A stretch of DNA of 64,000 nucleotides from Monocercomonoides exilis. Lineage: Eukaryota > Preaxostyla > Oxymonadida > Polymastigidae. The position numbers and the translations under genes are program-made. The notes beneath the pieces are model-generated. The model worked only from the letters and a program-made list of their open reading frames with translations, had not been told where the DNA came from and ran no database searches. The stretch spans positions 574,501 to 638,500 of the forward strand of contig LSRY02000026.1 in assembly GCA_001643675.2 (NCBI GenBank), read 5' to 3'. This document shows, in pieces, positions 20,000-30,740 of the stretch. The stretch's first letter is position 1; each line of letters opens with the position of its first letter.

Positions 20000-21315
20000 T
20001 TATGTGTACACAAAATAATTCGTGTTACAGACAGATAGTCCAATAACATTATTGGGTGTTAATGTTGGTAGAATTTTTTGAAAGCTTGTGATAACGTCTT
20101 CGTATCCTTCTTCTTCCATGTTTTCAATCATTTTCTTTTTTGTTTCCATTGTTTTCGCTTCCTCTTCTTTATTATCTCTCTTCTCTTTCAATCTTCTTGA
20201 AAGCTCCAAAAAGAATTCCAAGCAACTTCTTGCAATATTTTTGTTCAACGTGGGTTGCAGTATCCCTTCCATCATAAAATTTACTGCTCCTCCATCCACA
20301 AAACCGTTAACACTCACACTTTCAACGTATCCTATTGAATGAAACATGGAAATGCGCCATTCAGTTATAGCTCTTTCATTCTCTTTTGTGTCAAAACACA
20401 TCTTGACAAGACTTTGGATCAATCCAACAAATTCCTCTTTCCACAATCTCAAACTCAGAAAGAACACTTCTATCAAAAAAATCCATTTCATAATGATCTT
20501 TCTTTCTTTCTTTTTTCTCTTCTCAGTCTTTTCTTCTTTTTTGTTTCAATCAATGCATTTCGACAGATCTTCCACTTCTTTTGCAGCTTCTTCAGCAAAA
20601 TGCATCCGATTCACAACAACATCTTCTAAACTTTTTTCTGAATGAAATCGGCTTATCACAATCTCCCAAGCAGATAGGCACCCAAGATGCGTCAAATTAT
20701 GATGATCCCGATGATATCTGATGATCTCTTTGATTTCATTCAGATTTGGTTCACGATCCTCTCTCTTAAAAATTACATATAAAAAAAGCAACAATTTAAC
20801 AATAATGATTCTATTTCAAACTGTGAGCATTTCAACGCGTCTCAAGGTCAGCAAAGCCATTTCAACTTCCTTTTGCGTTTCCTCGTTTTGATCAATTTGC
20901 TTTGCAGCTTTAAGAAGGCACTTCACGCAAACTGACAATAATTCTTTTGAGGTATCATTGTTTAGCAAAAGATGACATTCACAAAGATCAACTTGCAACT
21001 TCTCTTTCTTTCCTTCTGTTTTTCTATTTTCTTCAAGAATGATCTTCTCAAATATTATCTTCAATGAAGAGCTATCGCAACAGCAATTCCAAAATTCTTT
21101 CCACACATTGCAATATCCCATATGCTTCAACATAGGCAACGCATTTATTAAATTCAATTTCTTTTCTTCAATCATTTTGTGAATTTTATTGAACATTTCA
21201 ATTGTACAAATTTCCATGAATTCATTTTTGCTCATTTCGTCAACAATTTCGATCATTTCAACGATTTTCTGTTTCTGCTCATTCTCATTGCAACCTTCAA
21301 GTTCGTAAAGCAATT
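20000..21315 (-). pseudogene. Helical-family member with one nonsense codon
   Basis: Minus strand, exon 2 is 21315-20822 and exon 3 is 20764-20000, with a 57-base intron beginning GT and ending AAG. Encoded landmarks match the intact gene at 16789: LLYELEGC, LPMLKHMGYCN, LCECHLLLNN, CLLKAA, then EIIRYHRDHHNLT, EEAAKEVEDLSKCID, and the conserved end MEEEGYEDVITSFQ. A TGA at 20548-20546 sits where the family has Trp in CIDW(K), a one-base change. The frame is otherwise open to a TAA at 20002-20000, at the same place as the family C-terminus. A first exon with an ATG could not be found upstream of 21315. The gene is therefore either a recent pseudogene or truncated. Confidence 0.75.
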
Positions 21316-21945
21316 CTTCAAGCACACATAAAGAATAAAAAGCAGTGCCTTTTTTTATAAACTATTGGAAAAGAACAAACTCTTAAACTTATCAACTTCG
21401 GATGTACTTTGAATGATATAAAAAAAATTCATTCTGTTCGTAATAAATTCATGATGAAAAAATTTCAATCGCTATTCAAACAGGAAACAATCGGTGAAAG
21501 CAAACTTTCTTCTTTTTCACACTTTTTGAAAATGTTATTATCTCAATCCTAACTTCTTTCCAATTTCAAAAAAAAGAGTGCAATAAGTCACGACAACAAA
21601 CCCAATGATCGTTTTTGTATTTGAGAAGACAAGCAAACATTTTGTTTCTTTTTGATCGAACCAACAAAATGAATAATTGTTGTCTTATATTCTTTATTAT
21701 TCAAAATATTAGTCTGTCAAGACTTTTCATAATTTTTTCTCATGATTATTTTAAACTCTGAGTGACATGAACAAGAAAATTTTTTACGTCCTTCACCAAT
21801 TTTCCAAATATTTTAAAAAAAAAGAGAGAGAGAGAGAAAGAAAGAAAAATAAATAAATAAAAAATCATATTCCAAACTATATTTTTCATAACAACAAATT
21901 GAATGATGAAAGAATAAAAAATCACATTCAAAAAGTTTTATTGAT
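21316..21945. other. Intergenic, no gene seen
   Basis: AT-rich sequence upstream of the helical-family member and just left of the DIRS element. It contains a short purine run 'gagagagagagaaag' near 21824. No gene could be supported. Confidence 0.6.
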
Positions 21946-22036
21946 ATCAAAACACAAGCGTTTTGATAACAGAGAAAACATTTATTTCACTTCCTTCTCT
22001 TATATTTTTGAAAGCGCCACGTTATGGGTCAGTCAC
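21946..22036 (+). repeat. DIRS-A left terminal repeat with hairpin
   Basis: Begins with the hairpin atcaaaac/gttttgat (21946-21967). It ends with 'gggtcagtcac', whose complement starts the right terminal repeat at 26517. Confidence 0.8.
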
Positions 22037-22057
22037 GATCGCTGATCAAAAGATAAC

Positions 22058-22900
22058 ATGTCGACCATCTTCGTGGGAACCGGACTCGCGACCGAACCTT
22101 GCGCAGCTCCGCTGACTGGTGGTTCTCCGAGTGCAATTCCCGCAATAGCAGGGAGTTATTCCGCTTCCCAATCAAGCGTTCAGTCGGAGCTTGATGGCCG
22201 GATAGATCCAACGCGAAGTGAAGAAGACAAAGGAGGATTTTCTATACAACAAACATTTATCAAAATATTTGGACAGCCACCAGAGGTTTCACTTTACGAT
22301 ATGCATCTTCCAGAAAATAAAATCAACGAAGCGCTTTCACTTATGAAAAATGAAGATTTGAGTCCTTTTATTCAGAATGCTCCACCACCATTTACAAAAT
22401 CCAAAGTATTTTGGAAAGACGCGCTCGATCGTGCAGGAGAACGTACAGAAACATATCTTTACCCGGCAATAAAGTTACTTATCTCGGCATGCTCAACAAT
22501 CAAGTCGGGAGATACAACAAAAGAAATGATAGCAGATTCATGTTTGCTTTTAGCCCAGGCACTGAAAGAAGCCAGACACGTAAAAATACAAGCAAGATAT
22601 GGGTTTTCCGAAGCAGAAAAAATGAAAGACGAATTTTCATCATCGCTGTTAACTCAGAGGCAAAAAGATATTTTAGAAGAATCAAAGAAAACATCCACAA
22701 AATTGAGATGGGGATCGGCAAGTATTACAAATTCATATGCAAGGAAGAAACAAATCAGGGGAATGCAAAGCGGAACAAAGAATTATCGGTTTTTACGAGA
22801 TTTGCCCCGGACGACCAGCACAAAACGATCATTCATTACAAGCAGCGCTCCAAGAGGTTACTCAAGAGGGAGTTCCGGGGACAAAGCAAAATCTCAATAG
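22058..22900 (+). CDS. DIRS-A ORF1, gag-like protein (280 aa)
   Basis: ATG at 22058 lies 22 bases after the left terminal repeat; the ORF ends in TAG at 22898-22900. The minus-strand element at 44538 has an ORF of exactly the same length (843 bases) at the same place, also ending in TAG, which supports both start and stop. Conserved segments include YDM.LPE near residue 85, LSPF, the DALD.AGERTE segment near 128-138, LLTQRQ..ILEE near 196 and a basic C-terminal quarter rich in Arg/Ser. The protein presumably coats element RNA. The ORF overlaps the start of ORF2 in another frame. Confidence 0.8.
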   Translation: MSTIFVGTGLATEPCAAPLTGGSPSAIPAIAGSYSASQSSVQSELDGRIDPTRSEEDKGGFSIQQTFIKIFGQPPEVSLYDMHLPENKINEALSLMKNEDLSPFIQNAPPPFTKSKVFWKDALDRAGERTETYLYPAIKLLISACSTIKSGDTTKEMIADSCLLLAQALKEARHVKIQARYGFSEAEKMKDEFSSSLLTQRQKDILEESKKTSTKLRWGSASITNSYARKKQIRGMQSGTKNYRFLRDLPRTTSTKRSFITSSAPRGYSRGSSGDKAKSQ

Positions 22901-24807
22901 AACACAACTTAACAATTGGTGGAAGAACTGCATTATTTGCAAAGGCTTGGAAGATAGTTGGAGGAGAAACGATGATCAGAAGAGGAGTTGTTCCAGTTTG
23001 GAGGAGTGCAAAAGCTCGCAAAACCCTTATCAACTCTCAGGAAAATTGCAGGAGACCGGAGCAATCACAAGAAGCAAGGGAAGCCTTGGCAGAGTTAATC
23101 AAAGTTCAAGTGAAAACTGGAATCCTCAGGAAAATCACCAAAAACCAAGTGAAATTTCTCAATCCAATATTTGTAGTCAGGAAAAGGAACGGGAGCTGGA
23201 GACAGATTGTGGATTGCAGGAAGTTAAACAACGCGATAAAAACTATCCACTTCAAACAAGAGTATCATCGATCTGTGGAGAGTATAATAAAGAAGGTGGA
23301 TTTCGCAGTCACACTGGATTTAAGCCAAGCGTATTATCTCATCAAGGTTTACGAGGATTACACTCCTTTTCTAAACTTCGAATTCAACAAAGAATTTTAT
23401 TGCTTCACCAGCATGCCTTTCGGTAACAAGGACTCCCCAAGAATATTCACAAAAATTATGAGAAAAGTCATTGCTTTCATTCGGGAAAGATGGAAGGTGA
23501 AAGCTGTCGCATATTTGGACGACGTTGTCTTGCTACACCAAGACAAGCAAGAACTAAAGAGAATCGCACAAGAAGTTATAAGTCTATTTTAGAAGCTCGG
23601 ACTTATTGTAAATCTGGAAAAGAGTCGCATAGGACCATCAAATCGTTTTTCATTCCTCGGATATTCATGGGACACTTCCAACTTCACCGTAACTTTGGAG
23701 AAAGACAGAAAGAAAGAATTGCTCACGGAATGCTACAGATGGAGGCGCCGAGCACTGAAATGCAAGCAAACAAGAGTGAGAGATTTCGCGTCGTACATTG
23801 GCAAGCTAAGTGCAACTCGCTTCGTTTTCAAGGAAGCTTCACTCCTTCTTCCATCGATGTACATGCTGCTGAACAGAATGGTCAGAAAAGTAGGGTGGAA
23901 AGGAAGGATGAGAATCAACCCGTCAATCCTTCCGAGCATTCAAAAATGGATATCGAGACTGAATACGAACAAACAGAGACAGCTTTACCCAATATTCCAA
24001 CCACAAGCAACCTTGACGACAGATGCATCAGAGAGAGCCGTGGGAGCTGTTCTACTAATGAACAACAAAAACTACGATTTCCATCAATCGCTTCCAGGGA
24101 AGATGAAAGGCCAGAGCTCGAATTTTAGGGAATTATATGCAATCAATCGAGCACTCAACCATTTCAGACACATTCTTCTGGTGAACAAAGTCTGCAGCTT
24201 GCTAATCAGATCGTACAATACAACAGCGGTTTTCGATGTCAATCGATGGAATGCAGGAACAAATCTCAGGAAGTTGCTGATGAGAATATGGACATTTGTT
24301 CAGAACAGTCACATTCAGATAAAAGCCCAACACTTGCCAGGGATGAAGAATGTCAGAGCAGATGCTCTATCCAGGCTAGAAAGAGGGGGAGATTACTCCA
24401 TAAAACAAGAAGAGCTAAACGAGATCACGGAAAACCTCAATCTCAAAATAACAATGGATGCGTTCGCGACGAGGGAGAATACGAAAGCGGATCGATGGTG
24501 CGGTCCAGGAAGCACACTCAACGAAGACGGACTCCAGCAATCATGGCAAAGAGGCGTTATTTTAGCCCATCCGCCGATTCCACTTATAGTCCCAACGATT
24601 GTGAAATCAATGGAGGAAAAGGCACATGTTCTTCTTCTGATGCCAGATTGGAGAGGGCAGATATGGGAACCACTGATAAGAATGTCGAGACACTGCGAAT
24701 GGAGATGGAAAGAACAGAATCAGGTTTTGAAGGAAGGAAGATGGATGAAACGGATGGAAGCAAGTCTACCGCCAGGCAGAATGAGAATCGTCCTTATCAA
24801 TCTTTGA
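22880..24807 (+). pseudogene. DIRS-A ORF2, reverse transcriptase-RNase H with one in-frame TAG
   Basis: One frame is open from before 22880 to a TGA at 24805-24807 except for a TAG at 23590-23592. RT motifs in order: VDCRKLNN, TLDLSQAYYLIK (motif A Asp), SMPFGNKDSPR (motif B), AYLDDVVLL (motif C, catalytic YLDD). The TAG falls after EVISLF and before KLGLIVNLEKS, inside conserved RT sequence. RNase H follows: TTDASERA (Asp), RELYAIN (Glu), then SYNTTAVF, where the other elements have SDNT or SDNS, so a catalytic Asp is Tyr here, and later RADALSRL. The region after RNase H (DAFATRENTKADRW, HPPIPLIV, DWRGQIWEP) is conserved in DIRS elements. No clear ATG exists for ORF2; it may start at an ATG inside ORF1 or by frameshift. 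Reading stops at the TAG unless suppressed. Confidence 0.85.
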
Positions 24808-24835
24808 ATCGCAAGGAGAAAAATGGTTTCGGAAA

Positions 24836-25777
24836 ATGCTTGTTTCAATGGGATTTTCCGAGAGACTGATCGATGAATGCAAAAATAGCGTTGCTGAAAA
24901 CACATGGAAAGGATATTCATATAGCCATGCGCGTTTCTGTGAAATATGGGAAGATAAAAGAAATGGAGATCCACCGGAAGCTTGGAGTGAGTGGGTTGAA
25001 AAATGTGCTCACATCTTCATAAGCCTGAAGGACAAAGGGACGAAGGCTTCGACGCTCAAACAAACAAGTGCAGCATTAACGCTAATCTCAGAATCACTGT
25101 GCAAAAGAAGCCTTGGAGAATTTGCACTCATTCAAAGACTATTAAAATCATTCCGGAGATCAGAAAATAGGAAGAAAAAAGACAAACCAGACATTTGGAA
25201 CCCCCAACTCCTGCTGCAAAAAATAACATCATTAGGAGAGAACAGAAATCTCGATTTTCACGAACTGACAAAAAAGGCCATTTGCACATGTATGTTGTTT
25301 TCCGCCTGTCGCTTTACGGAGCTGGAAAGGATAAATCTTCAGCATTCAACAATCGGAGATGATTCAATAAAACTCGATTCATCATTAAAAACATCAACAG
25401 AACGGACAGATATTATCATCCCGTTTATAAAAGAACAGCCGCTTGTGTGTCCAGCAGCTTCAGTTAAAAAACTTTGGAACAGAATCAAGGAGTCTCATCC
25501 AAATGCAACTTCACTATTTATAGATGAAACAACACATCTTGCCCTCTCTGCAAGAAGGATTCGTAATTATGCAGCTGAAATGTTACAGGATGCTGGGGTT
25601 CCGAAGTGTTTCGGGCCTTACTCATTGAAGCATGCATCTATCACTGCGCTTACGATGGCAGGAATTCCCTTATCTCAAATTGCGAAGTTTGCCAGACTCT
25701 CTCCAAGAAGCAATACAATCACAAAGCATTACGTTCAAACAGATGTGTCAAGCAAGCTGGCCCACGTGATAGCATGA
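24836..25777 (+). CDS. DIRS-A ORF3, tyrosine recombinase
   Basis: A 313-residue ORF starting 29 bases after ORF2. An N-terminal helical core-binding part is followed by the catalytic part: the box I Arg in FSACRFTELERI (about 155-166), the box II segment YSLKHASITAL, and the candidate nucleophile Tyr in ITKHYVQ (near 301). The recombinase would insert the element's circular DNA into the host genome. The box II Arg is Lys here, as in the minus-strand element. The ORF ends in TGA at 25775-25777, but homologous proteins continue: bases 25778-26110 in the same frame still encode a charged tail with EEPEDN and FIIRTRSQ before a TAA. The TGA is therefore probably a nonsense mutation that trims about 110 residues outside the catalytic core. 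Confidence 0.85.
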   Translation: MLVSMGFSERLIDECKNSVAENTWKGYSYSHARFCEIWEDKRNGDPPEAWSEWVEKCAHIFISLKDKGTKASTLKQTSAALTLISESLCKRSLGEFALIQRLLKSFRRSENRKKKDKPDIWNPQLLLQKITSLGENRNLDFHELTKKAICTCMLFSACRFTELERINLQHSTIGDDSIKLDSSLKTSTERTDIIIPFIKEQPLVCPAASVKKLWNRIKESHPNATSLFIDETTHLALSARRIRNYAAEMLQDAGVPKCFGPYSLKHASITALTMAGIPLSQIAKFARLSPRSNTITKHYVQTDVSSKLAHVIA

Positions 25778-26141
25778 TGCAATTCAACTATTCTCCAACC
25801 TGAAGAAAGTGCACCTGAGTCAGAGTCCGCTTCAGATTCTGAGGCGGAATCCGATTCCGAAACAAATGCCAGTTCAAAATCAGAAGATCAAACACCAACA
25901 AAGGAAAGATGTGAAAACGGAAATCAAAAACAACAAGCAATATTTGCATTCCCAGATAAAGTTGAGGAACCAGAGGACAACGAAGAAAACAATGCTGCAC
26001 AGGCAGTTATCAGCGAGGCTAAGATTGAATTCATTATCCGCACAAGATCTCAAATGAGAAAAGAATTGGAAAGGAAACAACACGAAGAAAAGAATATTAG
26101 TTCAAGCTAATTAATATAATCAAACCTTCCCAATTATCCAT

Positions 26142-26247
26142 GCTCTCAAAAATATAAGAGAAGGAAGTGAAATAAATGTTTTCTCTGTAATCAAAACGCT
26201 TGTGTTTTGATTGAAAGAGAAAATGGTTATTTCACTTCCTTCTCTTA
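26142..26247 (+). repeat. DIRS-A internal complementary region
   Basis: The first half (26142-26210) is the reverse complement of the left terminus, including the hairpin (atcaaaacgcttgtgttttgat). The second half (26205-26247, 'gattgaaagagaaaatggttatttcac...') is the reverse complement of the outer right terminus (26549-26589). It thus represents the junction of the two ends of a circle, as in DIRS-1. Confidence 0.85.
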
Positions 26248-26516
26248 CTCCCTCCACAACTCAGACATCCCATCCCCTTATGAATTCGTCATTGCTGAAT
26301 AACAATGAGGGAAAAATTCAACACTTATTATACCTTCTCTTTATAGTTTATATTTAAAATATTCAATTTAATTGAATTGTATCTTTCTTGTTTCAAACAT
26401 GTGTTTTCAATGCATTTGTAATAATAATTTTCAACTTGCCAAGTATCAATTCACTTTTAATATTTCCCATTTGCACATTTGTGTTCCATTTCATAAAGTG
26501 CCATTTGATCAGCTGT

Positions 26517-26589
26517 GTGACTGACCCATAACGTGGCGCTCTCAAAAATATAAGAGAAGGAAGTGAAATAACCATTTTCTCTTTCAATC
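26517..26589 (+). repeat. DIRS-A right terminal repeat
   Basis: Starts 'gtgactgacccataacgtgg', the complement of the inner left terminus, and ends 'ctctttcaatc', complementary to the internal region. Confidence 0.8.
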
Positions 26590-26734
26590 AAATACTCAAA
26601 TCTTGTTTGAATTTTTATTCTAACGCGTGCTCAAAAAATGCAACGTTTCACTCAATTTAAATATTAATTTAAGCATTTTTGAATCAAAAAAATTGCTTTA
26701 AAAATTTCCAGAATCATAACTCGGAACAGCAAAA

Positions 26735-29700
26735 ATGTCTTTTCTTGATTTTATGAAAAAAGGCAAGAAGAAAGAAATTGACGAGAGCTCCGAGCTGACG
26801 CCACACGAGCAGATTGATAAATTGAAAAGTGAATTGGCAATCTCCAAGGAAAATGAGAAAAAACTGACAAAAGATTTTTTTCATTTGACTTTTGGATACT
26901 GATTTAACAATTCACACAATTTTTTTTGTAATGTGCACCATCTCCATTTTTGTAACATTATCAGACATTGACAGGCTTAACCAACGTATTGAGCGTTTGG
27001 ATAAAGACTTACACCAAGAAAAAGAAAAGGCTAAAATCTCAAAATCTGGTTTATCATCTTCTCAGGCCTCAAAGGCAAATGAGTCTCACGAAAGTGCTAT
27101 TTCTACTCTCAAAGAGGAACATGAAGAAAAGGTTATCTTTTTATTTACTGTTGAGTGAATATTTGAAACAAATAAATATTTAGTTACGCGCACTGCAAAC
27201 GAGCATAACAACTCTTTCAGATTATAATCTTGAACTTCAAGCAGAATTGAAAAAACTAAAGGTGTTACAATTTTATAGTCTTTTATATCAAAAAATATAT
27301 TTATATTTATATTTTTTTATAAACTTTTATTTTCTATTTTGCGATAAGGCTGAAAAGAATGTCGAAGGAGAAGACGGTCAGAAAGAATCAAGCGATAATT
27401 CTTTAAAGGGAGAAGATGGTTTGAACTCATCGAAGTGCTTGCTTATAATATTGATTGTTATCAATATTTTTTTTCACATTCATTATTTAAGATATTTCTC
27501 GTTTGAGACAAGAAAACGAGGACTTGAGAAAACAATTAGAAGAGCTGAAAGGAAAAGATGAAGAAGTTACAGAAGTTGTGATTGACAGCGTTGCAAAGGA
27601 AGAATATGTTCGCATTAAATTATTGAACAATATTTCATTTTATTTAAAAAAAAAAATAAAATCAATATAATTTTCATTCTATTTAATTTAATTTATTTTA
27701 TTTTATTTTTATTCTCACCATCCACCACCCAAACAATCACTGAATATTTCAGGAAGCGCTGAAGAAAAGTCTGAGTGACGTGAAGAAAGAGAGAGACAGG
27801 GCTATTGCAGCAGCAGAGGAAGAGACGAAGCAGATAGAGATGATGCGGGAGCAGAACGAGATGCTGAAGAAGATGATGAGAGAGGAAGATGAGAGGAGGC
27901 AGAAGGAGGATGAGGCGAAGGAGAAGGAGAAAGAGGAGATGGAGCGGGACAACGACGAAATGGTGGCAGAGCTGGAGAAGGTGGTGGCGAAGAACGAGAA
28001 GCTGAAGGAGGAGAAGAAGAAGATGAATGAAGAGCTGAAGAAGATGGCGGAGTCTGTGGGAGTGCTGGAGGAAGAGAAGAGAAAGACGGAAGAGGAGAAG
28101 AAGAAGCTGGAGGCAGAGAAAGAGCATAAAGCAGAAGAAATGGCGACGTTCAAAGCAGAAATGATGAATATGATGGCGGCGGAGAAGGAGATGACGATGG
28201 AGGCGCAGAAGAAGCTGGAGGAGGAAGTGGAGGCGCTGAAGAAGGAGAAGGAGGAGAGAGAGAAAGAGAAAGAGGAGAAAGAGAAAGAGAAGGAAGAGAA
28301 AGAGAAAGAAAAAGAAAAAGATTTGTTGAATGAAGAACAAGACAAAGAAAAGAATGAGCCGAAGCTGTCACAGGATCAACAGCATAAGGAGCTGAAAGAA
28401 GAGAACGAGAAAATGAAGCAAGAAATCAGCGAAATCAAAGCAGAAAACGAGAAATTAAAAGAAAATGCAGATAAAATGAGGAATGAATTGGATTCTTCAG
28501 TTGCGGGAAGGGAAGAAATGGAAAAGGAAATGCTGCAATTGAAGAAAGAAAAAGAGGAAGAGAAGAAAATGTTTGAAGCAATTGAAATTGAGAAGGCTGC
28601 GTTGGAAGAAGCGAAGAAGCAAGCAGAAGAAGGTTTGAGCAGTTTGAAGAAGGAGAAAGAAGAAGAAACGGAGAAAGTGAAAGAGGAAATGAGAGAGGAA
28701 AAGAAGAAGATGGAAGAAGAAATGAAGCAACTTCAAGTGAATTTGCAGAGTTTGAGCGAAGAAAAGAGCAAAATGGAAGGGGAAATGAAGGAGAAAGAAG
28801 AGAAAATCGAACAAGTTCAGAAGGAAAATGTGAAACTTGCAGAAGAAGCGGAAGAAACGAAGAACGCGGAGAAGGAGGCAAAGAGAGAAAAAGAAGAGGA
28901 AATCAAAGATTTGAAAGGAGAAATCGAAAGAATTTCAGAGCAGAACGCAAAGGAAATAAAGGAAAAAGAGGCAGAGATCGCAAAATTAGCAGAAATGACA
29001 GCAGAATTAGGGAAAAACAGCCAAATTTCAGAGCAAAATGAGCAAAAGCACAAAGAAGAAGCGAGAAAACTGCAAGAAGAGAACAAAACGCTCAAGGAAA
29101 CTGTGTTAAGAAAGGAGGAAGAAGTCAACAATGCGAAAGAAGAGGCAGCGAAGGAAGCAGAGAAATCGAATGCGAAACAAGAAGAAGTGCAAAGATTGAT
29201 GAAAGAGGCAGAGCAGATGGAAGAGCAGCTGAACGAGGCGATTCAGAAAGCAGCAAAGCAGAGCGAAGAGAAAGACAATCAAATAAACAAGCTGATTACA
29301 GAGCTGAATGAAAAAAGCGAGCAATTGACAGGAAAAGAAGAGGAAAATGGCAAAATGAAAGAGGCAATGCAGAAGATGACGAGTGAAATGGCAGCGATTC
29401 CGCAGCTGAAGAAGCAGATGGAAGAGCAAAAAACAGAATTGAATGGGAAAATGAGTGAAATTCAGATGCAGTTGGAGAAAACGAGAAAGGAGAAAGAGGA
29501 AGAGCAGAAGAGCAACCAGAAGAAGATGGAGAAGATGACACAGGAAATGGAAGCAGCAGCAGAAGCAAGCAAGAAAGAGGTGGATGTGCTGAAGAAGGAG
29601 AAGCAGCAGCTGGCAGAAGGGCTGAGCGAGGAGAAGGCGAACAGGGAGAAAGAGATGAAGAGAGAGAGGGCGATTTGGAAGGAGAAGGAGGAAAGTCTTT

Positions 29701-30740
29701 CGAAAGAGCTGGAGGAGATGAGGATTGCAATGATGGTGAAGCCAGCTGGAAGAGTTGGAATGACAGCAATCAATGAAATGCCTGGGGAAAAAGAAGGAGA
29801 GAAGGAGAAGGAGAAGGAGAAAGTGAAAGTGAATGAAGATGCAGAAGAAGAGGAAGAAAGGGACCTTTCGAAGGCAGCAGCAGCGGCAGCAGAGCTTTTG
29901 GAGAAAGAACAGCAAATTAAACAGCTTTTGGTGATTATTGAGACGAAAGAGAAGAGAATGAAGGAGATGGAAGAGGAAAGAGAAGCAGAAAGAAAAGAGG
30001 CGAAGGAAGAAGTTGAAGCACAAAAACGCAAACATGAAGAAGAGTTGGAAGCGATGAAGAAGGAGAAAGAGGAAGAGAGGGCAAAAGAAGCAGAGAAGGA
30101 GAGGGCGAAGTTCGAAGAGCAGGAAAAGAGCAGAGCGAAAGAGGCAGCAACGAAAGATGAGTTTATTGCGGAATTGGAGCAGAAAATGGCGAAGAAGAGC
30201 GAAGAGATGGAAGCAGCGCTTGCAGAAGAGGAGAAGAAGAAGAAAGAGATGAATGAAAAAAACGAAGCAGTTTTATTAGAAAAAGCGCAAATGATAGAAA
30301 AACTGGAAAAGGAGCAAGAAGCAGCGAAGAAAGAGGCAGCGAAGAGAGTGAGAGAGAAAGAAGAGGCGCTGAGGCAGAGCCAGGCAGAGCTTGGGCGGGT
30401 GAGAGGGCAGCTGACACAAGAAAAGGAAGCAGCCGAAAGGAAATTGAAGGAGACGAGCGAAAGATTGGAAGGGGAGAGGAAGAGGTTTGAGGAAGAGAGG
30501 AAGAAAGGAGAAGAAGAGAAGAAGAAGATGGCAGAGCAAAAGAAGAACATGAAGAAGGAGATGGAGCAGAAGATGGAGGAGATGCAGAAATTGAGTGTGG
30601 AACTTGGAGGACTGCAGCAAATGACGAAGGCGAAAGAAGAGGAAGAAGAAAGAATGAAAAAGGAGCTGGCGAAGAAAGGGGATGAAATCGAAGTTTTGTC
30701 GAATAAAAATGCAGATATTTTGAAAGAGAAAGAAAATTAG
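26735..30740 (+). CDS. Long coiled-coil protein, six exons
   Basis: Spliced exons: 26735-26873, 26965-27131, 27184-27261, 27349-27436, 27492-27607 and 27753-30740, giving 1191 residues to a TAG. The start is the ATG giving MSFLDFMKKGKKKEIDESS. Splicing joins leucine-spaced coiled coil without a break (TKD/IDRLNQRI, SKY/ISRLRQEN, EEY/EALKKSL). Introns of 52-145 bases end in AG. Two have unusual donors: intron 1 begins AT and intron 4 begins GC. After the first 200 residues the protein is almost pure Glu/Lys/Met/Ala coiled coil, resembling golgins, tethers or cytoskeletal rods. No signal peptide or membrane span is seen, so it is probably a cytoplasmic structural protein. Codons of the last exon are purine- and G-rich, unlike the AT-rich surroundings. 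The same frame continues past the TAG. Confidence 0.75.

Larger units (their letters stand above)
21946..26589 (+). mobile_element. Full-length DIRS-type retrotransposon A
   Basis: A 4.6-kb element with all expected parts: left inverted terminal repeat 21946-22036, gag-like ORF1, reverse transcriptase/RNase H ORF2, tyrosine recombinase ORF3, internal complementary region 26142-26247 and right terminal repeat 26517-26589. The left terminus begins with a perfect 8-base-arm hairpin (atcaaaac...gttttgat), which is copied into the internal region. The termini share 'gtgactgacccataacgtgg' and 'taagagaaggaagtgaaata' (in complement) but differ at their outer ends. DIRS elements lack integrase and insert by site-specific recombination of a circle. 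It carries a TAG inside the RT, a TGA in the recombinase tail and a changed RNase H residue, so it is probably inactive on its own. Confidence 0.88.

Noticed and set aside
26205-26589. A separate 385-base MITE next to DIRS-A
   Set aside because: The inverted pair at 26205-26247 and 26549-26589 looked like a small transposon, but the minus-strand DIRS element has the same layout. The pair is therefore the internal complementary region and right terminus of the DIRS element.
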